Positions 54,935 through 63,400 of a stretch of DNA of 64,000 bases are shown here, in pieces. This stretch comes from Acinetobacter chengduensis (GTDB taxonomy: Bacteria; Pseudomonadota; Gammaproteobacteria; Pseudomonadales; Moraxellaceae): the NCBI RefSeq assembly GCF_003664645.1, contig NZ_RCHC01000009.1, positions 1 through 64,000 of the forward strand, in the 5' to 3' direction. Numbering within the stretch: position 1 is the first letter of the stretch; every line of letters begins with the position of its first letter. The translations under genes were made by a program, and so were the position numbers. The notes under the pieces were generated by a model. The model had not been told where the DNA came from. It ran no database searches and saw only the letters and a program-made list of their open reading frames with translations.

Positions 54935-55912
54935 ATGAAATATAAAATTTTACTCACTAGCCTTTTAACCTTATCTGCATTCAACACAACAACATTTGCA
55001 TCTTCGCAAGCAATCAAAGACCTTGCTGTGCAAAAGACCCCTGCAAATAGCTATGCTTCATACGCAAAAACCAAATATCCAATTGTTCTTGCGCATGGTT
55101 TATTTGGTTTTGGTAGTGTTTTTGGTGTCGATTATTTCTATCAAATTGCACCTGACTTAGCACGTAATGGTGCAAATATTTGGGAGACGCGTGTTTCTAC
55201 CATGAACTCCAGTGAGCTTCGTGGCGAGCAAACGCTGAGTCAGGTTCAAGAAATATTAGCCATTACAGGTCAAAGCAAAGTCAACTTAATTGGTCATAGC
55301 CATGGTGGTCAATCCGTTCGCTATGTGGCAGGTGTAGCTCCAAATATTGTGGCATCTGTCACCACCATTGGTTCTGGCAATAAAGGCGCGAAACTCGCAG
55401 ATATTCTTGAGGGTGTTTTGGTTGGTAGCGTGCTAGAACGACCTGCTCGTGCAATCTTTGATACGCTAGTCAGCCCAGTTATTAGCTTTGCTTCAGGTTT
55501 AGATCCGAATGTATTCCCTTATGATGCGAAAGCAGCACTTCAAGCTTTGGGTACTAAAAAATCATTAGAATTTAACCAAGTTTTCCCAAATGGTGTTCCT
55601 TCAACGAGCTGTGGTGAAGGTGCATACCAAGTTAATGGAACCTACTACTATTCATTTATGGGGAATTCTCCATTCAATTCCGTATTAGATCCGAGCGACT
55701 ATGGCATGTTAGCTTCTTCACTATTAGCAGGCGAAGGTGATGGTGTTGCAGGACGTTGCTCTTCACGTTTTGGTAAAGTCATCCGTGATACTTATCAGTG
55801 GAATCACCTAGATGAAGTGAACCAACTTCTGGGCATTCGCGGTATTTTCTCTGCCGATCCAGTCCAAGTGTATCGTGAACACGCCAACCGTCTAAAATTA
55901 CAAGGCCTATAA
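54935..55912 (+). CDS. Secreted triacylglycerol lipase, third of four (Lip3)
   Basis: 325 residues. Signal peptide to about TFA|S. HGLFG oxyanion motif, with the following loop (GFGSVFG) shorter than in the other copies; Ser122 in GHSHGG followed by Gln instead of Pro; Asp in GEGDGVAG, where the usual NDGLVS is altered; His in NHLDEVNQLLG. Disulfide Cys in STSCGEG and GRCSSR. AAGGAA 8 nt before the ATG. It is the most diverged of the four around the acid residue, so activity or specificity may differ. Confidence 0.92.
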   Translation: MKYKILLTSLLTLSAFNTTTFASSQAIKDLAVQKTPANSYASYAKTKYPIVLAHGLFGFGSVFGVDYFYQIAPDLARNGANIWETRVSTMNSSELRGEQTLSQVQEILAITGQSKVNLIGHSHGGQSVRYVAGVAPNIVASVTTIGSGNKGAKLADILEGVLVGSVLERPARAIFDTLVSPVISFASGLDPNVFPYDAKAALQALGTKKSLEFNQVFPNGVPSTSCGEGAYQVNGTYYYSFMGNSPFNSVLDPSDYGMLASSLLAGEGDGVAGRCSSRFGKVIRDTYQWNHLDEVNQLLGIRGIFSADPVQVYREHANRLKLQGL

Positions 55913-55941
55913 TATTGATATCGATATTACCTTCCCTAAAT

Positions 55942-55970
55942 AGTCCAGCGCTCTGCTGGACTGTTTAGTT
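55942..55970 (+). terminator. Terminator after lipase 3
   Basis: AGTCCAGC pairs exactly with GCTGGACT around GCTCT, followed by GTTTAGTTT. Confidence 0.8.
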
Positions 55971-56039
55971 TAACTTACAAATCTGTATTCATTCCGTCGA
56001 CTATATCACACTTCCTGTTTTTAATTTCTTATAATCAAA

Positions 56040-56069
56040 TTTGACAACATCTATTGTCAAACATCTAAT
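56040..56069 (+). promoter_or_regulatory. Inverted-repeat promoter of lipase 4
   Basis: -35 TTGACA (56041-56046) and -10 TCTAAT (56064-56069) with 17-bp spacing. TTTGACAA-N6-TTGTCAAA (56040-56061) is an exact inverted repeat whose core equals that before lipase 2. Confidence 0.68.
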
Positions 56070-56111
56070 TGCAGATGCAATTGAGAGTAAAACAAAAATA
56101 AAGGATCAGCC

Positions 56112-57083
56112 ATGAACGGAAAATTAAAAATCACTCTGCTGTGCACTACCCTGTTTACAGGCATTGCATTTACACCATCCCATGCAGCCCAAGGTATTCA
56201 GAAAGCTACATCAACTGTCATCTCAGACAATTATGCCGAAACCAAATATCCGATCGTGTTTGTACATGGCATGTTTGGCTTTAACCGTTTGGGTAGTGCA
56301 GTCTTTGGACTAGATTACTGGTATCAAGTACTTCCAGATCTTGCGCGCCATAAAGCAACGGCATTTGCTTCACAAATTTCACCGCTTGAATCAATCGAAG
56401 TTCGTGGTGAACAGCTTTTGACTCAAGTGGAAGAAGTCATCGCCATTACAGGCAAGCCTAAAGTGAATTTGATAGGTCATTCACATGGTGGGCCTACAGC
56501 ACGTTATATTGCTGGTGTCCGTCCAGACCTTGTTGCATCTGTGAGTAGTGTTGCAGGTACCAATGACGGCTCTCCTGTCGCAGATTTGGTACAAAATATT
56601 CCTGTTTTAAATGGTGTACTTGCTGTCGTGATGGATGCAGTGATGACACCAGTCATTAATTTTGCACAGCAGTCAAATCTCCCTTCTAATTTTCAAGCCT
56701 CAATTTATAGTATGTCGCAACCGGGAGTAAAAAAATTCAATGCCAAATTCCCACTGGGTATGCCAATAGCAAAATGTACTGATGGTCCAAGCCAAGCCAA
56801 TGGCATTGCGTTTTACTCGTGGACTGGTGTGTCGAATACCACCAACCTGCTGGATCCAGACACGATTTTTACAGCAATGGGGCCAATTGCTTTTAGTGGA
56901 CAGCCAAATGATGGCCTCGTGAGCAAATGTAGCAGTAAATTAGGTAAAACTATTCGTGATGACTATAAATGGAACCATTTTGATGAAGTCAATCAAGTGC
57001 TCGGCTTAAAGGGATTTCTTGCGCCTGATCCTGTTGCAGTCTATCGTCAGCATGCCAATCGCCTAAAACGACAAGGGTTGTAA
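56112..57083 (+). CDS. Secreted triacylglycerol lipase, fourth of four (Lip4)
   Basis: 323 residues. Signal peptide ends near SHA|A. HGMFG oxyanion motif, Ser124 in GHSHGG, Asp in NDGLVS, His in NHFDEVNQVLG with the Ca ligands intact. Disulfide Cys in IAKCTDG and SKCSSK. By eye it pairs with lipase 1 (YWYQ, FASQIS, YSWTGVSNTTNLLD). C terminus HANRLKRQGL. AAAGGA 6 nt upstream of the start. Confidence 0.93.
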   Translation: MNGKLKITLLCTTLFTGIAFTPSHAAQGIQKATSTVISDNYAETKYPIVFVHGMFGFNRLGSAVFGLDYWYQVLPDLARHKATAFASQISPLESIEVRGEQLLTQVEEVIAITGKPKVNLIGHSHGGPTARYIAGVRPDLVASVSSVAGTNDGSPVADLVQNIPVLNGVLAVVMDAVMTPVINFAQQSNLPSNFQASIYSMSQPGVKKFNAKFPLGMPIAKCTDGPSQANGIAFYSWTGVSNTTNLLDPDTIFTAMGPIAFSGQPNDGLVSKCSSKLGKTIRDDYKWNHFDEVNQVLGLKGFLAPDPVAVYRQHANRLKRQGL

Positions 57084-57105
57084 AACTAATCTTAATTTTT
57101 AAAAC

Positions 57106-57134
57106 AAAAAAATGCGCCCAAAGGCGCATTTTTT
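57106..57134. terminator. Bidirectional terminator between lipase 4 and rplS
   Basis: AAAAAATGCGCC and GGCGCATTTTTT pair exactly around CAAA, between converging genes. Confidence 0.93.
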
Positions 57135-57155
57135 AACTCGTGATAAAACTTAAAA

Positions 57156-57530
57156 TTAAGCTTTAACTTTACGAGCTGGTAATTTTTCGCGAATACGCGC
57201 AGCTTTACCAGACAATTCACGTAGGTAGTAAAGTTTAGCACGACGAACGTCACCACGACGTTTCACTTCGATACCAGCAACGATTGGAGAGTGAGTTTGG
57301 AAAACACGCTCAACACCAACACCGCTAGAAATTTTACGTACTGTGAACGCAGAGTTCAAACCACGGTTTTTCTTAGCAATTACAACACCTTCAAAAGCCT
57401 GAAGACGTTCACGCTCACCTTCTTTTACTTTTACTTGAACAACTACAGTGTCACCTGGAGCAAAAGCTGGGATGTTTTGTTTAAGTTGCGCGTTTTCAAT
57501 TACTTGAACTAAAGGATGCTTACCGCTCAT
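57156..57530 (-). CDS. rplS: 50S ribosomal protein L19
   Basis: 124 residues starting [12 protein letters not shown] at 57530 with GGAG 7 nt upstream. [20 protein letters not shown] and the C-terminal [21 protein letters not shown] are the L19 signatures. L19 sits at the 30S-50S interface. Last gene of the rpsP-rimM-trmD-rplS operon; 212 bp separate it from trmD, more than usual, and that gap carries palindromes. Confidence 0.97.
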   Translation of the reverse strand: MSGKHPLVQVIENAQLKQNIPAFAPGDTVVVQVKVKEGERERLQAFEGVVIAKKNRGLNSAFTVRKISSGVGVERVFQTHSPIVAGIEVKRRGDVRRAKLYYLRELSGKAARIREKLPARKVKA

Positions 57531-57691
57531 GGGGTATCTCCAATTTATGTGGGCCAGAAGAGGTCTGAGTTCCACTGGGGCTAGAGGCTAAAGCGCATAG
57601 ACCCGATTGACTTTCCCTTTATACTTGACCACTTCAAGGTATAAAGAGCCTATTTAAATACTTAATTTACATTAAGCAATATGGTTTGCTC

Positions 57692-57736
57692 GAAGCAACG
57701 CTTCTCGCCTTGCGCTCGGGTAAAGCAATGCTTTAC
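57692..57736. repeat. Palindromes in the trmD-rplS gap
   Basis: GAAGC-AAC-GCTTC (57692-57704) and GTAAAGCA-A-TGCTTTAC (57720-57736), the second only 6 bp from the trmD stop. Neither has a T-run long enough for a simple terminator. Confidence 0.65.
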
Positions 57737-57742
57737 TTACCC

Positions 57743-58477
57743 TTACTCATCTTTTAGCCATTTTTTTTGCTGCTTACTCAACTCAACTTTTTCAACCAAT
57801 TCTGGTCGACGTTCAAGTGTCCGTTGATAACGCTGCAAAAAGCGCCATTTTTCAATATTTGCATGATGCCCAGATTTAAGAACTTCAGGCACATCCAAAC
57901 CTTCAAAATGATCTGGCTTGGTATATTGTGGGCAATCTAAAAGACCATCCACAAACGAGTCTTGTACGTGTGATTGCTCATCAGACATTGCACCCGGAAG
58001 TCTCCGAATAATACTGTCCAATAAAACCATCGCAGGGAGTTCACCGCCAGATAAAACGTAATCCCCTATGGACCATTCCTGATCAACATACTTTTGGATC
58101 AAACGTTCATCGACCCCTTCATAACGACCACAGAGCACAATCAGTCCGTCATATTCGACAAATTGCTGTACTGCAGGTTCATTTAAGGTTTGACCTTGTG
58201 GTGACATATACACCACAGGAACACGAACTGCACCCGCTTGCGTTGCAAGCTCTTTAGCACGATGGATTGCTTTTGCCAAAGGCTCAGCCATCATCACCAT
58301 ACCTGGGCCACCACCAAATGGACGCTCGTCCACTCTTTTGTAATTGCCCTCAGCAAATTCACGAGGATTAATACAATGGACTTGTACAATCTCTTTCTTT
58401 ACTGCGCGCCCGCTAATACCGTAGGCTGTAATCGCTTCAAACATTTCAGGAAAAAGCGTTATGACTGCAAAAAACAT
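57743..58477 (-). CDS. trmD: tRNA (guanine-37-N1) methyltransferase
   Basis: Methylates G37 next to the anticodon and prevents frameshifting. 244 residues of the SPOUT class: [16 protein letters not shown] start, [15 protein letters not shown], the trefoil-knot SAM site [11 protein letters not shown] and the [15 protein letters not shown] block with the following RRLPG. A 42-bp gap separates it from rimM, as in the standard ribosomal operon. Confidence 0.97.
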   Translation of the reverse strand: MFFAVITLFPEMFEAITAYGISGRAVKKEIVQVHCINPREFAEGNYKRVDERPFGGGPGMVMMAEPLAKAIHRAKELATQAGAVRVPVVYMSPQGQTLNEPAVQQFVEYDGLIVLCGRYEGVDERLIQKYVDQEWSIGDYVLSGGELPAMVLLDSIIRRLPGAMSDEQSHVQDSFVDGLLDCPQYTKPDHFEGLDVPEVLKSGHHANIEKWRFLQRYQRTLERRPELVEKVELSKQQKKWLKDE

Positions 58478-58519
58478 CGCAGACTCCTCTATTTTCCTGC
58501 TGCGTCAATCCATTAAGGA

Positions 58520-59068
58520 TTAATAATCTACGCCCCAATTCACGTAGATACGACCAGCTTCGAGATCAACTCGCTGTACCACATCTTTATGCCATGGAAT
58601 CATACGCTCTTCGCTATCAACGCTGTCAGCAGTAGCGCGAACTACCATCACGTCGTTAGCACCTGTTTCAAACAATTCGTGGATTTGACCGAGATTGATT
58701 TCTTGCTCATCTTCATTAAGACCTAACACAGTTAAGCCTTTTAAATCTGACCAATAATACTCGTCCACACCTGCTTGAGGCAGTTGCGATTTAGAAATCC
58801 AAACATTTGCGCCGACTAAGTTGTCTGCTGCAGTGCGGTCTAAGACCCCCTTCAGCGCAACAACTAAGCCTTTGCCATGTGGTTTCCAGCGTTTTACATC
58901 TGCTGTTTGCCAACCTGCTTTGGTTTCAATGTACCAAGGTAGGTAGTCAAAGATGTTGCTCATAGGTTCTGTATTGGAATAGACCCAGAGCCACCCATTT
59001 AATCCATAAGCTGAACGTAGCTGTCCAATCTGAATACGATCTTCTGGAACATTCTGTGTTGGTGTCAT
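58520..59068 (-). CDS. rimM: 16S rRNA processing factor RimM
   Basis: 182 residues. The N-terminal RimM domain opens IQIGQLRSAYGLNGWLWVYS; a C-terminal PRC-barrel-type part contains YYWSDLKGLTV and the final VDLEAGRIYVNW. It binds S19 and helps 30S head maturation. Start MTPTQNVPED at 59068; a TTG two codons upstream is also in frame. 18 bp follow rpsP. Confidence 0.95.
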   Translation of the reverse strand: MTPTQNVPEDRIQIGQLRSAYGLNGWLWVYSNTEPMSNIFDYLPWYIETKAGWQTADVKRWKPHGKGLVVALKGVLDRTAADNLVGANVWISKSQLPQAGVDEYYWSDLKGLTVLGLNEDEQEINLGQIHELFETGANDVMVVRATADSVDSEERMIPWHKDVVQRVDLEAGRIYVNWGVDY

Positions 59069-59086
59069 GGGCAAGCTACTACCGTA

Positions 59087-59344
59087 TTAAACAGCAGCTG
59101 CAGCTTTTTTAGCTTGAGCAGCTAAAGAAGCAACACGGTCAGACGGTTGAGCGCCTTGAGATACCCAATGAGCAAAACGGTCAGCGTCTAAACGAAGTTT
59201 TTCTGCTTTACCTTGAGCTGTAGGGTTGAAGAAACCGATACGTTCGATGAAACGACCGTCACGTGCATTACGGCTATCAGTCACAATGATTTGATAGAAC
59301 GGACGTTTTTTAGCACCACCGCGTGCAAGACGAATAACTACCAT
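59087..59344 (-). CDS. rpsP: 30S ribosomal protein S16
   Basis: 85 residues: [19 protein letters not shown] opening, the [16 protein letters not shown] block and an Ala/Lys-rich tail, all standard for S16. First gene of the rpsP-rimM-trmD-rplS operon; the promoter should lie in the 150-bp gap 59345-59494, where I could not fix hexamers. Confidence 0.97.
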   Translation of the reverse strand: MVVIRLARGGAKKRPFYQIIVTDSRNARDGRFIERIGFFNPTAQGKAEKLRLDADRFAHWVSQGAQPSDRVASLAAQAKKAAAAV

Positions 59345-59494
59345 GATACAACCTTATAGTTTTTACGGATTATCCCTGTACCGACCATCGATACACTTCA
59401 AACCCCTTTCATAGAGGGCGATATTTTACGCTAAAATCATATAAAGGGAAAGGTTAATATTCACTTATCCACAGTTTTGAATTTGGTTCAATTA

Positions 59495-59968
59495 TTATGG
59501 TGATTGTGTCGTCCAACTCGTTGAGGAGTTAGGATCACACCACATTACATCAGAACTACTCCAACACCGCATATCAGCTTGGTTTAAACCCAAATAACCA
59601 TTTCCCAATTGCCCCCCTACTGGGCGAGCGGACAATCTCCAACTATTGGCTGTCACCGCATTTAAGGTAATCGTATATGTTGCTGTTTTATTTGGGGCAA
59701 AACTATATTCACCACTTGAGTTTACAGCATAACCAAGACTTGCAAGCGTTACAGCAGTACCATTGGGGGTAAAACTATAATTTGCCATTTTAAATCGTTG
59801 TAATTGCCCTGCAATATTAACTAACTCTGCTTGTGCTTCAATACGCTTTGTTTTTTGCCCTGCATTTTTATATGAAGGATAAGCAATTGCAGCAATAATT
59901 CCCAGAATAGCAACAACGATAATCAATTCAATAAGCGTTAAGCCCTTGTGTTTCACGGCAACTTCCAT
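59495..59968 (-). CDS. Type IV minor pilin, PilE/ComF-like
   Basis: 157 residues. Prepilin site HKG|LTLIEL followed by the hydrophobic helix IIVVAILGIIAAIAYPSY; Glu5 of the mature form is present. The C-terminal globular part has Cys in MRCWSS and MWCDPN that likely form the pilin D-region disulfide. The gene start overlaps the previous pilin stop by 16 bp. In A. baylyi, pilin-like competence factors ComE and ComF lie near a PilY1-like ComC, so this may be such a protein. Confidence 0.9.
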   Translation of the reverse strand: MEVAVKHKGLTLIELIIVVAILGIIAAIAYPSYKNAGQKTKRIEAQAELVNIAGQLQRFKMANYSFTPNGTAVTLASLGYAVNSSGEYSFAPNKTATYTITLNAVTANSWRLSARPVGGQLGNGYLGLNQADMRCWSSSDVMWCDPNSSTSWTTQSP

Positions 59969-60438
59969 GCCTCACTCCCAGTTCCACATGTAGTGAATTT
60001 AACATTGGCATATGTTTTATTTTTACAACTCATACCATTACTATTAATGAGATAGCTATATATTTTACCATCCGTAGACAATGCTCGAATTACCCAATTT
60101 TTGCCCAATGGTGCAGTAGTTGCATTTAACTTTATCGGAGAAGTATCTGAAGAATCACCATCCATCACCTCAATTTTATATTTTGCGGTGGTCGATGTTG
60201 CACCGTATGGCAAATACAGTGGATCAGGAGATAATGCAAAACCTAGATAACTAAATTGCCTCGATTTTTGATGCTCTAAATCTTTCACAATTTTTTGGAT
60301 TTCTTGCTGAGCATTATTCTCTTGTGACTTACGTACAAAAACCTGATAACTAGGAAATGCAACTGCAGCAATGATCCCAACAATCATTACTACAATCATC
60401 ATTTCTAGAAGTGTAAAACCCTTCTTTTCACTCATCAT
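59953..60438 (-). CDS. Type IV minor pilin, PilE/ComE-like
   Basis: 161 residues. Prepilin site KKG|FTLLEM, then MIVVMIVGIIAAVAFPSYQ; mature Glu5 is present. The body has a helical arm (NNAQQEIQKIVKDLEHQK) and C-terminal Cys residues (MSCKNK, FTTCGTG) for a D-loop disulfide. It begins 12 bp after pilY1 and overlaps the next pilin gene, so the three are one transcription unit, likely delivering tip or initiation subunits for pili and DNA uptake. Confidence 0.9.
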   Translation of the reverse strand: MMSEKKGFTLLEMMIVVMIVGIIAAVAFPSYQVFVRKSQENNAQQEIQKIVKDLEHQKSRQFSYLGFALSPDPLYLPYGATSTTAKYKIEVMDGDSSDTSPIKLNATTAPLGKNWVIRALSTDGKIYSYLINSNGMSCKNKTYANVKFTTCGTGSEAWKLP

Positions 60439-60450
60439 TTACACTTCATC

Positions 60451-63400
60451 CTAGTTCTTTTCATACCAACTTTGAGGGATGAGCTGATTACTTGCTCTAT
60501 AAGTTGTGCCCGTAATTTTATTACTTGATGATAAAGTACCTAATGATGCGATAATACGGCGAGAGGCTGGATCTGATCCTGGTCCCATCGTAATACCTAA
60601 AAGTCCTTTACCTAAAACCAGTGTATTACTTGCCACAGTATCACCATTCGCGCATTGTCCGTATGGCATACAGAAGCGGTGTGCTTGACTCATCCCGTAA
60701 ATACCAGCGCCACAGCTTTCTGTTGTTCCCACACCTTCTGCATCAAATGTACTTACGTATAAGTCATTATCAATTGCAATCAAATCACCTTGAACTTTTT
60801 CAACAGCTTTACGTCCCGTACTTGAGCTAAATGCGTAATACCATCCCTTATATGCTGAGTTTTCCTTATTTGCAGCCAAATTTGCTGGGGCAGTCTGCCC
60901 TGTAACAATAGCATTTAACTCACGTTCTGTACTGCTTAAAGCATATAAATTACTTAAAATAGGACTTGTACCCAGTGTAGAAGATGCTGGGTTCTTTTTT
61001 GTTACCACTGTGTCATAAATATTATAAATTGCATCATTTACAAAAGAAGAATTTAGAGTCTTCCCAGAAGCTACTTCTGAGGCTGTGTCAGTTTCAAGTG
61101 CTGAAATATACTGGCTGTTTACTTTCTTACCTAACAACGGCGTACTACGGTTTCCGGAACCAATACTAATAACAGCAAATAGATCACCAGTTCCTTGATA
61201 AACCGTAAATGCAGGCATTTCATAAAAACGTGGGCTTACACCATTATCTACATGACCGTTATAAATTCGAGTAATTTGCGAAGCATAATTGGATGCAGTA
61301 CCACTCGCAGCATGTGTACTATTTAGATCCACACGGAAAACCTGACCACCCAAATCCCCAAAATAAAGATGATCTACATCGCCATCGCCATCGCGATCAA
61401 CGCCTTTAATTTGACTAACTACACTATATTTTAGGTAATCACCATCTCCAATAAGTGTTGTTCCTGCTACTGCAGGTGTTTTCACAGCATCATAAGTTGA
61501 CCACAGTAACTCACCAGTATTTGCATCAAACATATATACACCAGCACCAACACCATTAGTTTGATCGTAATTAATACGCTCATAGCCAGCATCATAACCA
61601 CCACCAACAAACATAACTAATCGGCGCTTGCCTTTCCACTGTACATTGGCAATAGTCGGTTTAGACCAGCTTTGCCCCATTTTATCTAAATTATTATAAG
61701 GAGTTGTTACAGCCCCCCCCTGATCATTATAACGATCAACACTGCCAGCAACAGGATTGATACGGAATTTAATTTTAGGATCATTGTTTGTACTGTTAGC
61801 AATATTTGTTAAGTCTAAAGCATAATAACTACGCCCACCCATACGTAAGCCACCATAGACCCACTGCTTTCCATACTTTGTAGCAGAGTCATAAACCTTG
61901 AAAGTCTCATCCGTAGTGTTATACACATATTCTGTATGTGCTGTCCAAGCCCCATCTACACCATAATACAAATTATTCATACCATTAGTACTTGTCTCTG
62001 TTGTACTCACGGTTTGAGGCGGATCTAAAAATGCTTTCCCTTGTGCAGCTAGCATTTCTTGCGGTACAAATGAAAATACTTCCTGTCCTGCTGTGTTTCC
62101 AACAGTCGTTATCTCATCTGACTTTCCTGCTTTTACAACATGCAACACACCCTGCGTTGTACCAAATAAGATATAGTCATCTCTATTGGTTGTATCCATA
62201 TATGCATCTCGTGCAGCCACAGCAGCAGTCGTCGTCGTTGCTGCTTGAGCCGCTTGGGCTGCCACATAAGAAACTTTACCTGATTGCGTAAGTAGCACAG
62301 GAGTCGAATGCATTACCGCGCCAATTTGACGAAGTTCGGGAGCAGAAGTAAGTAAAGCATCTACAGATGCAGAATTCGTCAATTCTGCTACTTGAGCCTG
62401 TGTTACATCATATCCAAGTAAGCCTAAGTAATATCCACGGGCCCTTGGAGCTTCCTTGATATAAGCCTCATTCACAGTAGTTAGTGTTGTACCATCACTT
62501 GTAAAAACTTTGCGATTTAAAGTTGAGTCAGTTTTTTTCAAATTTAAACGGCTGAGTATACCCCCCAAAGATTTAAGGCTTTGTTGTGCAGCAGTTATTG
62601 AAGCCGTATAATTCGGCGTCCATAAGTCCTCATTGGCTGTATTTAAAACACCTGCACTACTAAATAAAGCAGTGTTATTTTTATCTTTCAGTACACCATC
62701 AGCAACATTGTATTTTTTTAGGTTGCCGGTCCAAGCACGAAATTCTTCAGAAGGTTTTGGCTGAAATTGTGGGAAATAGGCATAAGGCTGAATAACTGAC
62801 GTATTCAAAACATCTTGGGGAATAGCAGATGTGCCTGTGGTAATAGCAGGAATTGGAACTTTAATCGAGTTCACAAAGTTAGTTACACTATTAACAATAT
62901 CATTGGTATTCGATGCACTATACCAGCCACCTTTACCAGCAACAGCCGCTTTTGCTGCAGCAAGTGTATTTCCTGAGAAAGATTGACTCAATGTAGCATC
63001 AGTATAAGTTGTCGTTGGATTATAAATTACACTCTGACCATTTGAATTTGAAAAGTTAAAAGCGGTACCAAAACCCACAACAGCCGTTTTAATCTCTACA
63101 TTACTATTATTTTTTTTCTGTTGAGAGTTTGCAGCCATCGATTGCACACATGACCACGAATCTGAATCTCCACCTGTACACTGTGTATCATTCAAAGCAA
63201 ACGTATTACGCACTTTAGCATTGTATGTTGTTTTAGCTGATGATGGACTATCTCCAGACGGATCACCATCTGTTAAATAATAAACACCGTACCCAGCACA
63301 AGCAGTTTCAGCATTAGGGCTTGAAATATGATCAAATAGTCCAGATATACCTGTAGCATAAGCACGCGCAATAGGCGTACCGCCTGTAGCACTCCAGGTT

